Source: Membranipora membranacea (Eukaryota > Bryozoa > Gymnolaemata > Cheilostomatida > Membraniporidae). From it: 64,000 nucleotides of DNA. Both the position numbers and the translations under genes were made by a program. Below the pieces are notes generated by a model. The model was not told the origin of the DNA. It did no database searches and saw only the letters and a list, made by a program, of their open reading frames with translations. The stretch is taken from assembly GCA_914767715.1 (NCBI GenBank), contig OU612067.1:33640162-33704161 (forward strand), in the 5' to 3' direction. This document shows, one piece after another, positions 35,401 to 47,305 of this stretch (positions within the stretch are counted from its first letter, which is position 1; each line of letters begins with the position of its first letter).

Positions 35401-38400
35401 GAGCCCCAACACCAAATGGAGCCCCAATCTCAAATGGAGCCGCAAGTCCAAATGGAGCAACAGCATCAAACGGAGCCACAACAACAAATGCTGCCACAAC
35501 ACCAAATACCGCCACAACACCAAATGGAGCCACAACACCAAATGGAGCCCGAACCCCATAAGAAGTTCCAACACGACCTGACACCATTCTCATGTGTACC
35601 GTACCCAGCTGCTGTAACACCAATAGAGGTTGTGGGAGGAGAGCAGACGTCAGGTAACCTTACCTCGGAGCCACACTCAGCACCACTGTACGCTGAGATA
35701 GAGAGACTGGCTAGGGAGGTAAACAGACTACACAGATGCTTGGAGATTGAACATTATGGAAGCCATGTAAATGACTCTAACGTCTCACAACTACAAACTC
35801 AGCTACATCATCTGTCAAATCAGGTGAGATTCAGTCTCTCTCATTTTAATAGGGACCAAGGCTATTTGCCAAAATAAATTCATTAAAAAGTATTATTTGG
35901 TTTGGTTCTATGGCTATATATGCCATGAACATGCTCCTTTCCATATCATTTATCATTTTTGTTTTCAGTTGCGTTTGGCCTTTACGGTAATTGTTAATAA
36001 TAGATTATAAATTTGTAACAAACCACAAGACACTCTAAAATCCCCAGCAATGAACACAAAGTTATCTGAAACCCTGTGCATGATCCTCAGATCTAGAATC
36101 CCCCCACTTTATCCATATTGTGCTCGCAATCAATAGTTTCATATCCCAAGCTCAATAGCTTTAACTTATTTCTGTGGGTTTATTTAGAATGAATATCTGA
36201 GAACTGAGATGACTAGAATGAGAACCACTCCAGACTATCAGCATTGTCAGCCAGCCTATCATACTCACCAGGTATTGTGTCCCTCAAAGCTTAATTGTAC
36301 TATCTGTATTTGAATCATGTTGACATTTCTGCCAAGAACACACACTTAATACATGCATGACGCAATTCAACAATCTTACTGCAGATCTCCAAAAAATATC
36401 ACAGCAACAATAAGGTCTGCATAGTATAATATTCTTTCACTCAGATGACACACGACACCATTTGGGAAGCTCGGGAAACTTGGGAAAATCAAGGTACTCT
36501 AGATACTCAAGAACCACAAGATACTCAGGAAACTAGGCATACTCGGATGGCATGGAATCCTCGTAATACTCAGAATACTCGGAAAACTAAAGATACTCAG
36601 AATGTTCAGAACACTGAGGATACAAAGGATAATGAGGATATGGAGTACATTATGAGCAGAGCTAACGAATCCATGGAGAAGGGGCTTCAGATAATAGGAG
36701 TTTGTCAGGATATGCACGGAAATAAAGAAGGCAACAAAGATGACACAAAAGACGGCAAGACAGACAGCAAGGCAGACGGCAAAAAAGAAGTGAGCATTTT
36801 ATATGTCTATGTATGTTTTGAGGTAAATAAATCAAAATATTCTATGTTTTTGCAAGGGTTTAATCATACCTTATTATCATGGCGCAGTAGTTTTGTCTTA
36901 TTCCCACAGTCTACTGTTACTGTTGTAGAACACTAAAGGTGTGTCTCAATCAACACATGCTCAAATGAAGAAGAACTTGGTGAGTTGGACATTTACACCG
37001 ATGATGTTTTAGGTTCGAGTTCAATTTCCAGCAGCAGTCGTTCTGATTTGGTACTGGTATACCATTAAAAAACCAGGCCCTTGCACACCCCTCTAAGTAT
37101 AAAGTAACAACAGCCTGCCTCAACAGCCATTTTAATTTAGACTTACGATCTATAGAAAATATACAGTAAAATATCAGCAGCCGTGGTAGATTCCTCATTG
37201 TCGCATAAATCAATTGCCTTACAATGTTACAATGTTACAATGTTACAATGTTACAATGTTACAATGTTACAATGTGGAGGAGATAGTGTACCCACAGGAA
37301 TAGAGTTTAACTCTTCCTTTTCCAAATCACTTTCTTGTTCTGTTTCATTTTAGGATACCAAGCTGGTCATGATTGAAGCGTTGACAGAACAGAATAATAC
37401 CCTTAATGCAGAGATTGTGATATTGAAGGAGGCTCGAGAGGTAAGAATAGCCATAGACTAAGTTTGCTTTCCAGTTCTTTGCTTCTGAAACAAACAGACA
37501 GTGGACTATGATCACCTTATATGTTGAATTATATCCTTTTCATGGTAGTTTAATGTCGTTGTTGAAATCTGTCGTCTTAGATATGATACCAACCCGTCAA
37601 AAAGAAAATAAGATTTCTCAGTTTAACAAAGAGCAAATAACTTCAAAAGAAACCAAGAAGGCACCTAATATTTCCGGTTCCCCAGAAAATTGTTGTAACC
37701 CTTGGATTTGGAGTTAGGATGCTACTAAGTCAAAACAATATTCCTCAGTTAACCAATTTGCCTGCATAACAATACTACCGACAGCTTCCCTTTTACATTA
37801 ACTTTGTGGCTTATCTGATAAATATGAGTGGTAGATATTAGACACACTTATTATTACTCAGGCGGCAGAGAGAGAACAAGTGTTAAGTCCAGAGATGGAA
37901 TTAGTGAAGATTAGAACAAGGAAAATGTCTACAGAGATAGAGACTCTCCAGTCTCATCTTAAAGCATGTCAGGAAGAGCTGAACGACCATTTAAGGTTAG
38001 AAACTCTAACCTTACTAACCAAACTGATCTTGCATACAACGGAATCAATTGCATTGTACAAATTGTTGGGCAAAGAACATTTTTCTGTATTTACATAGGT
38101 GTTTCCATGAGCAGACAACTCACAACAAAGTATCTTGACATCAATAAACCAATTCAAACTTTGAGCCCATTGGGCTTACGTCTCAAATTCAAAAGATAAA
38201 TCACAAAAACTGCCTTCTGAGGTAGTTGACATTGTGAGATTAATAATAAAAATACAAATCTTAACAGCGGAGATGCTTGTGATAAATCTACTGCCTACGT
38301 GGTGAGACTGAGAGATGAGGAGATAGCCCATCTGAAGCTAGAGCTCGCTGAGATGGAGAGGGCATACGCACCTCTGCCTTTCTCACCAGATGGTTCAATG

Positions 38401-41400
38401 CAGAATACTTCCATACCGATGAAAACACTTAACAAGCTGAGTGGTGCAAAGAGGAAACAGGAGCAGAGGGAGAGCAGTGTCCCTAATCGGTCACCCAGTC
38501 ACATGTTGTGTAAGTGGGAAACTCCTGAAGAAACATAGAATGTTTAGTTCTTGTTGTGTGCCATTTTCAAGATCAGTTTTGGTGTAGACAGCGCACAGAG
38601 GAATTGAACTATTACATTACATGTTGGAGCCTTCTCGTTCGATGGCATTATCAAAATAGGATCAGAGAGAGAAAGGGTATGAAATTAGGAATCATATATA
38701 TGACTGAAAGGTTTTCAGTAACTTTGCATGTAGCCATTGAGCAACAATCCAGCTACAATGAATCAAATTAGACGAATAAGTTGCTGGTTCACTTTATCAT
38801 GCAGTATGTAAGGATGTTAGCTCAATAATCATGTTGAGTAATTTTGTATATTTCAGTAATAATGACTGATGATACTAGGCGACTTAAGGACCAGGTATTT
38901 AAACTGAAGGATGATAACAAGAATCTACATGAGGGTAACAGAAGTAAAGAGGCGGAGATCAATGAGCTCTCCAGCCGGGTTGATCATGTACGTAATTATG
39001 ATGTTGTTAGTGGTCGTAATTTAGAACAACCTTTCTGTCTTTGTCTGCCATCGCTACCAGTGCCTAACTGATCGTAACAACTAACAGGGTGAGCTAGCAA
39101 TACTAGGAACCATTGCCATAATCAATTGGAAGGAGAAAAGTCAGTCATTAAAATTTTCTTAGGGAAGCAAAAAAATGATTTTTCTTAAACAATTTATTTA
39201 TTTATTTAAAAATGATTTATTGAAGCAAAAAACAGTTTAGGGAAGAAATTTTGCGGAAGTATTAAATAATTCATTTAAGAATTCATTTAAAAATGATTTA
39301 ATGCAATAAAGTGGCCAAATGACTTACTTACTATGTTATATTCCAGTATTGATATTATCATTTCAGTTTGAGGGTGCTCTGAAGCTGTTAGATGCAGACT
39401 ATGGCGGAGAAGGATTACAAGATTATACAGCTAGAATCTTTGAAGGGGAGAAAACTCTGGGTCAGCTCAAGGTGGAGCTCAGGATGATGATTGGTAGTAA
39501 GTCTATCGATCAGAACCAGAAGGAGACCAGGAAAGGGATAGAGCAGAGAACTCATAAAGCCAGTCGACTCAAAAATATCATCACAGATAGCTTCAATAAC
39601 AACCAATTTCAGGTGAGAAGGCTCTACTAAAGGTGATTACGTTACATTATTGTCAAACTTTAATAAGTCAGTCCTATTAGAAAAGTGGATATATTACCCA
39701 GAAAATCAAATATTGTGAGTTCCTAGGGCAAATAAAAATTTGAAAAAAATGAAAATTGTAGAAAAAAGCAATTAGTTTTTTTTCAATTATTTTAGTAGAT
39801 CATAGTGGTCAGGGGGAGGCAATAAATCACTATGATCCACTATGATCCCAATTTTCAAACTTTGCAGCAGTTTCACTGCTATTAGGTTCACAGGCTGGTT
39901 TGTTTCATATGCCCTAATGACTTTTCAGCCTGAGATCTTTGAAACCATACCAAACACAGCCTAGTAGGACTGTCACTTTAAGTCAGCGCAGTGCTGACAG
40001 ACGAAATGACTCAGCTAAAGCTAAGAGAGGGATTCACACTGAACTTACTATGTGCACAAATTAAATGTTGGTGCTATCAGTCATTTGCCTGGTTTTATGA
40101 GATTAACGATTGACCTTTATTTTCTATCATTTCATTTCCTTGTCGGCAATGAATGTCCATGGTGGACGAAACAGTACTTATGATGCTTATATAGCACTTC
40201 AAATGATTTAGTCAAACCCATTCTATACCAGCATGCAGTAACGGTTGGTGGTTATTCGTATAGGAGGCTGAGATAAATAAGCTGATAGGGGAGCTTGATG
40301 GAGTAGAAGCAGAATACTTTGATTTAGGATTTAAAGTCAGAGAAATGAAGAAAACTAAAGATGAAGTCATACCTGATCTACAAAATGAACTGGAGAAATC
40401 TAGGTAAGGACCGAGACTTTACCTGGGATTTTCATTCATGCATTATTCATCAGTTCTCAGCGCATACACTTCCATTAAAGCACTAGCGGACTTACCTTCT
40501 TTACGACTCAGATTATTTTTACAAGTTCCCAATGAGGTTTCCATGTAACTATGTTTTGACCTTATTAACAAACAAAAACATGATATACCCACAAAAATGA
40601 GACTCCATTAGAATCACCAAAACCTTTTGCCTCCCAATAATACCACAATTTTTCAGCAAATTCAAGTTCAAGTTGATCAAACTCACAGTAGTTTATATAA
40701 GTCACCCAGTCATATTTAATTATCAGAGTGAATTATGAGGAGATGAAGCAGGAGTTGAGGATAGTAAGTAAGAACCTTAAAGATATGGAAGTTCAGTACA
40801 ATATACTACTGATAGAGAAAGAAGAGGTACAGGATAAGTTTGCCAGAGATCTACTCGATGTCTCCAAAGAGAAGGATGGTGGTAAAGAAGAGCTGGCACT
40901 TCTCATGGTAAATGTTTATGAGAGTCAGATTCAACAAAAGGCCTGATCTCGGAAGTTAAGTTAGCGTAATCTCAAATTAATGAACAGAGAAGGCAAAGAT
41001 AATTAAATCAAGAAAAACACAGAATTAGGAACATATAATAATTTATTTTGGAGATGGCTTAACGTCAAACTTGGGTTTAGGAATCTATGTATGAATTTCC
41101 CCTTTCCTTTCCCCTTTCCTGGTTTGAAAAATGGGTCATCTCTGCTGGTGCTGGGATAGAACAAGTATGATCCAATTGCCTGCATTCATGTTGCTCTCTT
41201 CCACTGGTCACGCCGCAGGCAAAGGGATCAAAAATTAACTACCAATCCATTGGGATTGTCTTGATAAATGCCCATGCCAACTGATTGCACCTCGTATACT
41301 CAAAAGTGTCGAGGGAGGCAAGTCATGAAAGACATATGTCCTGATTTTCAAAATTGGCAAACTTGGTCTAGTGCTGGGTGTATTTACTATCATACTGTCT

Positions 41401-44400
41401 TATCAACAAAATCTGAAGCAAGTCAATTTTCAATGTTTGAGAGGCTGGGATGATGATACTTTTATATAGATATGGGACTCGAAAAACTAAAAAAATGTAT
41501 TGTAGATAAAAACTCAGTCAACTCTCAGTGAGAACTCAGATCAGATAAGGAAACTTAAGAAGGAGCTCAATGAGTCGCTGGCTCTGGCTCAGGAGAAGGA
41601 GGGATCTGCTCAGCACTGGAAACTTAAACATGAGGATAAGTGTAGAGAGATGACAGATCTAGAAGAGAGAACGAACTTAGTCATGAAAGGTAAACATCTT
41701 GAATTAATCAGACTTTTTTGATCCTTTTCTCACATTGAGAAAAGTGCCTATCAAAAGCAACAACTACCTTAACATATCCATAACAATTGATTACATTTCT
41801 TAAAATTAAAGAAAAGAAAGGATAAAATTGGACATTTGCTGAAAATAAGAATTCTTAACTTTTTGTGTAGTCAGCAGTCAACACTGTAGGGTGAGCAATC
41901 AAATTAAAATATCATAGTATGATTGCTTCTCATTTACTGATCATTCTCGTGCATTACAATCATTGTCAGGTAAGGATATTGAGATGGCAGGTTTGGAGAA
42001 GAGGCTCAATGATATGCAACTAGAACTGACAGTGAGGCCTTTACCTAATGAGTCAACAATAGAAGGGGTCCAGTCACAGCTCAGATCTATACAGAGGCAG
42101 CACATAGAACTTCTCTCTAAAACAAAATCTAGAGAGAGCTTACCTAATGCTGATATCGATAAGTTCTACAAGGAAATCGGTAATATACCTAATTGAAACC
42201 TTCAATGTTCATAATGGTTTTAGTCAAATGCCATAAGCGGTATTGTCCATCTCCAGAAACATCATAAATTTACCCAAATACATGCTAAACATTGTCGGGT
42301 ATCAAATGTAGCCTGTGCTATAGTTGGACAAAATATATAGACATAATTTATGGTTTTTGGTGGGGTAACTTTTCGTTTTGAGAGGGGTAAAATTTCTTCA
42401 AAAAGATATTTCATCTCCCCTAGTTATGCAAATAATCTATATCCATTTTAACTTATCTTCATTTTCTCAAGCTTTCTTTTTTCCTTTTCCTCTTTAACAT
42501 TTCGCTACTGGAATGAAATACACTGCCAATAAAAATGTTGAAATAAAACACTTTATAATCCCACTTTCTATAAAGCAGTGTCAAATTTTCTATTTGGTTA
42601 GTATTCTTTGCTCTTGAACACTTTTCAGAGCTGGAGCCATCCAACTGAAAATACTGGAGGTATTTGATTGTTAGGAATGGTTTAGTTGACAACATTCAGA
42701 GGTGATGGTAGTTGCATACCCCCTGTTAATATAGTCAAACTGGTTGTGATTGGAAGACAACTTTCCACAGATGCATTACTAATAATAATACAGTTTATTT
42801 ATGAAACGCTTAATAAAATTGTTTATACAATAAAACAATGATTTCTAAGCGTTGTACATGATAAAATGTGAGATAACTATTATATATGTATCAAAATCAT
42901 TTGATGATTGTCTTTAGGTGATTTGAGCGGTGTCTTACACATGGCAGCAAAGGAGAGAGATGCGGCTATCAGCAGACTGAAGGATGAGATAAACACAATG
43001 ATTAAGGAGAAGGAAATATTTCAAGAGGAATGTGCTAAAGTCATTCAGGTGAGTGAGCCAAAACACTACATTATTGGGTCATACCTAATAGTTTTGTTTC
43101 CCCCAACATCCTTTGGCACATTATGGAAAACATCCGTCCAGGATGATTATTGTCTACCAAATAAAATCATATCATCAGGATCTGCATTACCTCCCTTGTA
43201 TAGTTGAATTCAGGGATAAAATGACACTCCTCTGTCACAATTGATCGTTTTGCTGGTAAATAAAATATATAATTACCAGTTGCTCTCGATCAGTTCAACT
43301 TCACTCCGTTGATAAGGTACGAAGTGAGTTTTTTTTAAATAAATATAGCTGGATTCAATATAATTTGGCGTTATTTCTAAATCATTGTGTCCCAACTACT
43401 GGCATTAAAATTAGATACACAGTGTCATCGCTTGTATATCATTCAGAGAATTTAAATTGACAAGATAAAATGGTTTGTGCCAAATGGCCGTTGCAGCAGT
43501 TACAGAGAACATAAACATTATAGTCCTTATCGATACCGAGTGTGCTTGAGTGATGGGGGTTTACTTATATTACAGGTTAAACAGCTAGAGTTGAGACGTT
43601 TGAGTACGGAACTCGAAAAAATGGAGATTGATTCAGCAAAACTAAACGCTGCTAAAGAAGCTGAACTCAGTAAACTCAGAGATGACATCAAGATGAAGGT
43701 ACTTCAGTCACTCTCACATAAGCACTATTTTGCTTATGTTTCTCCCGCTTACGACCCACTCTCTTAGGAATCACTTACTTACAACACTCATACTTAGGAC
43801 TCATTCGCCTAGTAATCTTTCACTTAGGACTATTTTACATCCCTATAAATGGTCTTAAATCTGAATAAAATTGTCTTTTGAATATCAAACTGATACAATT
43901 AGTGGATTGGCAATGTATAATTGAGTATTTTTAAACAGTTTGTATGGCGCTCCTGCAGAGGTTGTGCTAGCAAGTGCTAAAACCTTGGTCAGGACCCTCA
44001 ACTTTCCCATCAAAAATCACATTCGCACTCAAAACTTTTATTTTGTTGAACAGACAGACAAGACAAGAATAGACTCCGCCCACACAAACGCCACTAAAGA
44101 TGGAGAGATAAGAAAGTTAAAGCTGGATATCGAGAAGGCTAATGCATCTCAGAGGAGAGACGGGAAATCTATACAAGAGCTTAAAGAGAAGATAAAGAAA
44201 CTGGAGCTGGAGAAGGGGGAGCTCACAGTTATCAGGGTATGTATTAGTCAGTGATAACTTGTTACCTGGTAGTAAGCTAGTCTAAGGTTGTGTATTCATT
44301 GTCGACTACTCACCATTATAGAGAAGATTATCTGTGGTTATACAAAAACACAAATATTTATTAAACTGATGGCATATGCTTACCAGCAGTATCGTGTGGC

Positions 44401-46991
44401 AGGGTAAAAACTGGTGTTGTGGCTAATCTGTTCCATTGTCTGTAGCAATGCACAAAATTTCTCCCTTTTACGGTCATCACTTTCTAGAGTTGTGCAAAGA
44501 ATTGTGTTTAGTATGTTATACAGTGTATCATAAATGATAATGTAATGCTGTAGGCTACAGGGCTTTGTCTTACACTAAATGACTATGTTGTATAGCTGTA
44601 GGATTATGTTATGTTGATGTAGAATTATGTTGTATTGATGTAGGATTATGTAGTATCGCTGTAGGATTATGTTGTATTGATGTAGGATTAAACCACTGCT
44701 GACACAGCTGGGCTTTGTCAAGCAGTGCCACCAGTCAAAAATTTAAATAGAGAGTTGTGGCATCAAAACATCTAGCCAGTAGCTTTGAATGGAGTTATAT
44801 GAGCTCTCAAACTGTGAGGAGTATCTTCTTCCCCAGCCATCCACCATTGGTGATGACATATGTTGAGGTTGACCAATCAGGTGCCTTTAAAATCTAGCTG
44901 AGATCCAACACTAATAAAAATGTTGGATCTCAGCTAGATTTTAAAGGCACCTGATTGGTCAACCTCAACATATATCATACTTAATGGTGGATGGCTGGGG
45001 AAGAAGATACTCCTCACATTTTGAGAATTCATATAACTCCATTCAAAGCTACTGGCTAGACGTTTTGATGCCACAACTCTCTATTTAAATTTTTGACTGG
45101 TGGCTATGCTGGGCAAAGCGCAGCTGTGGCAGCAGTGGTTTAAGTTGTGTTGATGAAGGATTATGTCAAATCACTGTAGGATTATGTTGTGTTGATGTAG
45201 GATTATGTTGTGCTGATATAGGATAATGTTGTATTGATGAGGGAATTTGTTGTATTGATGTAGGGTTATGTTGTATCACTATAGGATAATGTTGTGTCAA
45301 TGTAGGAAATCACCTTCTAAAAATAGGACAGCATTTATAGACAATGATATTTTTCATAAATACACCTGACTGCTTTGTTTTTATTTATTTATGCATGGTT
45401 TTTATTTGTCATTGATTGTCATTGTGTTGTATAGCTGTAGGATTATGTTGAATTGATGAAGGATTATGTTGTTTCACTGAAGGATTATGTTGTATCGATA
45501 TAGGATTATGTTGTATTGACGTAGGATTTAGGTGAGGGTGGTACAGAGAAGCTGAAGAAGGAGCTAGATAAGGCGAGAGAAGATAAGAGATACTTAGAGA
45601 GGATGGTGGAGAGACTGAACAAAGAAATGGAGGCGAGGATAAGTAACATAAGGAACGATAGTAAAGCAGAGATATTTAGTAAAGATGAGCAGATCAAGAA
45701 TGTTTTTGGCAAGGTTAGTGCTAACGGCTAACCGCTATTGACGCAATTCAATATTTCAAAGCCAACTTGATAAAAAGAGCCGGCATTAAGGTTATGAAAT
45801 TCAATATGGAGGGCAGAGCTATTTGTTATATACAACATCCACCGTGCAGGTTGAGAAGATAGCGAAGGAGAGAGGTGAGATATCCACAGGATTACACGCA
45901 CTGCTCAAGGAGAAGGAAGTTAAAATACAGGAGCTCTCACGTCGAGTTAAGGACTACGATCACTTCATGGAGAACACTGAGGGAGAGTTTAAAAATAGAC
46001 TGGAGAAGAAGAGCAAGGTAAAATCTTACCTCAAAAACCCAACATTAGGTGGAATACCTGAGACAAGCCTGCTGATCTACATCATGAAGCAAATCCGTTT
46101 TGTTGGTGATGCCTAATGATAATTAATGGCTAATTTATTGACATGATGAGATAGTGGTATTGAAACAAGTTAAGAGTATAGGAAACATCATTTGGACTGC
46201 AGAATATTGTGAGATATACGTGAAAACATGTTTGAGTCATGAAGATATGCTTACAATGACATCAATACTTTTAGAAAACACTTGTAATTGGGCCTTACAT
46301 ACATAGGACTGCAGGGTTGGGATATTGTCAATTGTGATCATACATTACATGTTTACAGGAAGTTAGAAACTTGCGATCTGAAATAAAGAAAATGGGAAGT
46401 GAAGGAGTTAAGATCCTGGAGCAGAGAGAAAGAGAAATCTCTGAGATGAGGCTTCACCTAAAGAATGTGCTCAAGGTCATGGAGAATAAAAAGGTAGAAA
46501 GGCCTCATACAAAACTGTAATCTATGTTTTAAATGGCTGTCAAGAAAATAAATACAGGGATCACCGTAGACAGCTAGTCTATGCTGAAGAAATAGTTTGA
46601 GCAATTAATGAACCTGTGATTGAAAACTGTACAGACATTAGCAGATCCCAATACACTTAGTGCTGACATTTTCCCTTTGCTCCGACACAAACTTGCATCA
46701 CGTTCTTGAGTTAAAAAGTGTACAGGAATTACAATGTGTGGTGTATTTATAATGTTTGGTGTATGAGTGTGAGTGGTCATTTATATTGTGTTGTGTTGAC
46801 AGGCCTCAAGTGATGACATAACGATACATAAATCAGGACAGAACATCGGGAGGGGTGTGTCTCCTTCTCGAGCTAAGAGCCAAACGGGAGCTGGTGAGAC
46901 TAAGAGACTACCACCTAGGGTGAACAAACCTACGACGCCAAAAGCTAAGAATAAGAGATCTCCTTCTAAAGATGTGCCAAGAAATAAGTAA
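23484..46991 (+). CDS. Large 37-exon coiled-coil protein, about 2,478 residues, unrecognised
   Basis: I do not recognise this protein. Exons: 23484-23651, 23930-23965, 24023-24260, 24772-24956, 25198-25298, 26462-27126, 27320-27627, 28174-28422, 28623-28958, 29042-29117, 29220-29402, 29626-29882, 30257-30421, 31352-31498, 33060-33152, 33599-33811, 34352-34602, 35002-35115, 35274-35823, 36188-36271, 36445-36789, 37354-37440, 37862-37995, 38268-38509, 38857-38987, 39367-39612, 40264-40403, 40727-40907, 41506-41689, 41970-42179, 42918-43048, 43576-43698, 44054-44236, 45525-45713, 45850-46017, 46359-46493, 46803-46991. All 36 junctions keep phase, giving 7,437 nt. The layout is a helical N-terminus, a polar low-complexity region (about 240-760), a Cys-rich module (about 600-850), then coiled coil from residue 849 to a basic Ser/Pro-rich tail. 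There are no membrane segments. The start has a good AAAATGG context. Weakest joins: exon 2 donor (GTTGAT), exon 16 donor (GTTACT). A long scaffold of centrosome, cilium or Golgi type is a guess from architecture only. Confidence 0.82.
25911..26035. repeat. 11-bp minisatellite (ACTGCACTGAC) in intron 5
   Basis: Tandem and partly degenerate copies of ACTGCACTGAC lie inside intron 5 (25299-26461) of the coiled-coil gene. Minus-strand frames through it give an artefactual VSVQCQ repeat that is not a gene. Confidence 0.85.
28706..28825 (+). repeat. In-frame coding repeat in exon 9 (PHGSGHK unit)
   Basis: Within exon 9 of the coiled-coil gene a 33-bp unit occurs about three times and encodes TTxPHGSGHKxN. 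The frame stays open across all units and into both neighbouring exons, so this array is translated. Unit length is a multiple of three, so copy-number change would not shift the frame. The His/Gly-rich composition is unlike the rest of the protein. Confidence 0.8.
29220..29402 (+). other. Cys-Cys-rich exon 11 of the coiled-coil gene
   Basis: This exon encodes about 61 residues with 11 cysteines, mostly as CC pairs: TCCPGSASCC, GLGCCPDAQG, DCPCGPPP, VACCNL and KYCRG. The preceding exon adds TECVKRLCC, and exon 8 adds TCCPENC. It joins its neighbours in phase only if the second of two closely spaced AGs (29212 and 29219) is the acceptor, which then completes an Asp codon. No signal peptide is evident in the protein, so a cytosolic metal-binding or palmitoylated patch is more likely than disulfides. 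This is inference. Confidence 0.7.
31979..32458 (-). mobile_element. LINE C-terminal fragment in intron 14
   Basis: A minus-strand ORF of 159 codons lies inside intron 14 of the coiled-coil gene, antisense to it. It reads HIINGIQFF, then LLYVYQKAALRIIANI, LLIYFSSLYAYRIMYN and a C-terminal RNRKYPKRDNFLI ... FNNLPLSIRSL. The order (YQKxALRII, then a Tyr-rich helix, then FNxLPxxIRSL) matches the tail of LINE reverse-transcriptase proteins, where the last motif is especially common. The catalytic core is absent, so this is a truncated copy. Confidence 0.65.
32496..32529. repeat. Short perfect hairpin in intron 14
   Basis: Perfect 14-bp arms (AAATATCAGAGTGC and its complement) flank a loop of about 6-7 bases. 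It lies just beyond the LINE fragment within the same intron. It may be the junction of an old insertion. Confidence 0.6.
35002..35115 (+). other. Second Cys cluster (exon 18) of the coiled-coil gene
   Basis: Exon 18 encodes about 38 residues, including LPCPGCCERG and KLCHEFC. C-P-G-C-C followed by C-H-x-x-C has zinc-finger-like spacing. Together with exon 11 it brackets the first coiled-coil block. A CPGCC motif resembles the CCPG of exon 11, so the two exons may share origin. Function is unknown. Confidence 0.65.
35350..35570 (+). repeat. In-frame 18-bp coding repeat in exon 19 (QMEPQHQ type)
   Basis: Exon 19 carries about eleven tandem copies of an 18-bp unit encoding Q-x-Q-M/T-E-P, a Gln/Pro/Met/Glu-rich stretch. 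It is flanked by unique coding sequence in the same frame and ends before a new coiled-coil segment (EIERLAREVNRLHRCLEIE). The units vary by single substitutions. The opposite strand also stays open, giving an artefactual ORF. Confidence 0.85.
36460..36650 (+). repeat. In-frame degenerate 9-bp coding repeat in exon 21
   Basis: Exon 21 contains a degenerate GATACTCAG/AATACTCGG repeat. It encodes a polar run with DTQEPQDTQETRHT and NTQNTRKTKDTQN, followed by an acidic then Lys/Asp/Gly-rich tail (DDTKDGKTDSKADGKK). It is probably an intrinsically disordered linker between coiled-coil blocks. Confidence 0.75.
37219..37274. repeat. 8-bp microsatellite (TTACAATG) in intron 21
   Basis: About seven near-perfect copies of TTACAATG occur within intron 21 (36790-37353). 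They are unlikely to be coding or a splice signal. Confidence 0.9.
44575..45524 (+). repeat. 21-bp minisatellite in intron 33, interrupted by a foldback element
   Basis: The unit is GTAGGATTATG followed by TTGTATTGAT, 21 bp in all, with roughly six copies before 44688 and about twelve after 45144, some degenerate and in two clusters. The last unit runs directly into exon 34, whose acceptor (GACGTAG/GATTTAGG) is itself a repeat-unit junction. Each unit carries a TTGAT/TTGAC branchpoint-like motif and a TAG/GATT acceptor-like motif. Reading the unit in the exon's frame meets TAG after seven codons, so splicing to an upstream copy would give a premature stop. Confidence 0.8.
44688..45143. mobile_element. 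Foldback (long inverted-repeat) element with TTAA ends
   Basis: Two arms of about 215-220 bp are near-perfect reverse complements, joined by a loop of about 10 bases around 44911-44921. The ends read TTAAACCACTGC ... GCAGTGGTTTAA. TTAA at both ends fits a TTAA target duplication as in piggyBac-type elements; a TA duplication is equally compatible because the sequence is palindromic. No coding capacity is seen. It sits inside the 21-bp minisatellite, so it inserted after that array existed. The pre-mRNA would form a very long hairpin here. Confidence 0.85.
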
Positions 46992-47299
46992 TATCGCCAC
47001 ATCGACCCAACAAGCCAAGTAACCAGCCAACATTGCACTTATATCGCAGAGATATGAATAGTACTACAATCGAGTACCGTTTACTTGCCCAGATGATTAT
47101 CTTTTGGACAACAACTTCAAATATCCATAATGGTGCTGACATAGTGATTGTCATGTAATTGTTATTGTTAAGTTATTGAATGTAATTGTTATTGTTTTAA
47201 TGTGTTTATGTTTTCATGTTTTATTGTTTAGACATTTTTCGTTTTTTTGATGTATGTCAAAGATTTTGCTCGCAAGAAACAGTATCATTTTATATAATC

Positions 47300-47305
47300 A
47301 ATAAA
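47300..47305 (+). terminator. Poly(A) signal of the coiled-coil gene
   Basis: An AATAAA hexamer lies about 310 bases after the stop at 46989-46991, in a T-rich setting. No closer hexamer is apparent. Confidence 0.5.

Noticed and set aside
35164-35623. Long minus-strand ORFs opposite exon 19
   Set aside because: They are shadows of the 18-bp coding repeat, which is open on both strands.
36954-36996. Possible microexon reading VSQSTHAQMKKNL before GTGAGT in intron 21
   Set aside because: It needs a phase that exon 21 does not supply, and exons 21 and 22 join in phase without it.
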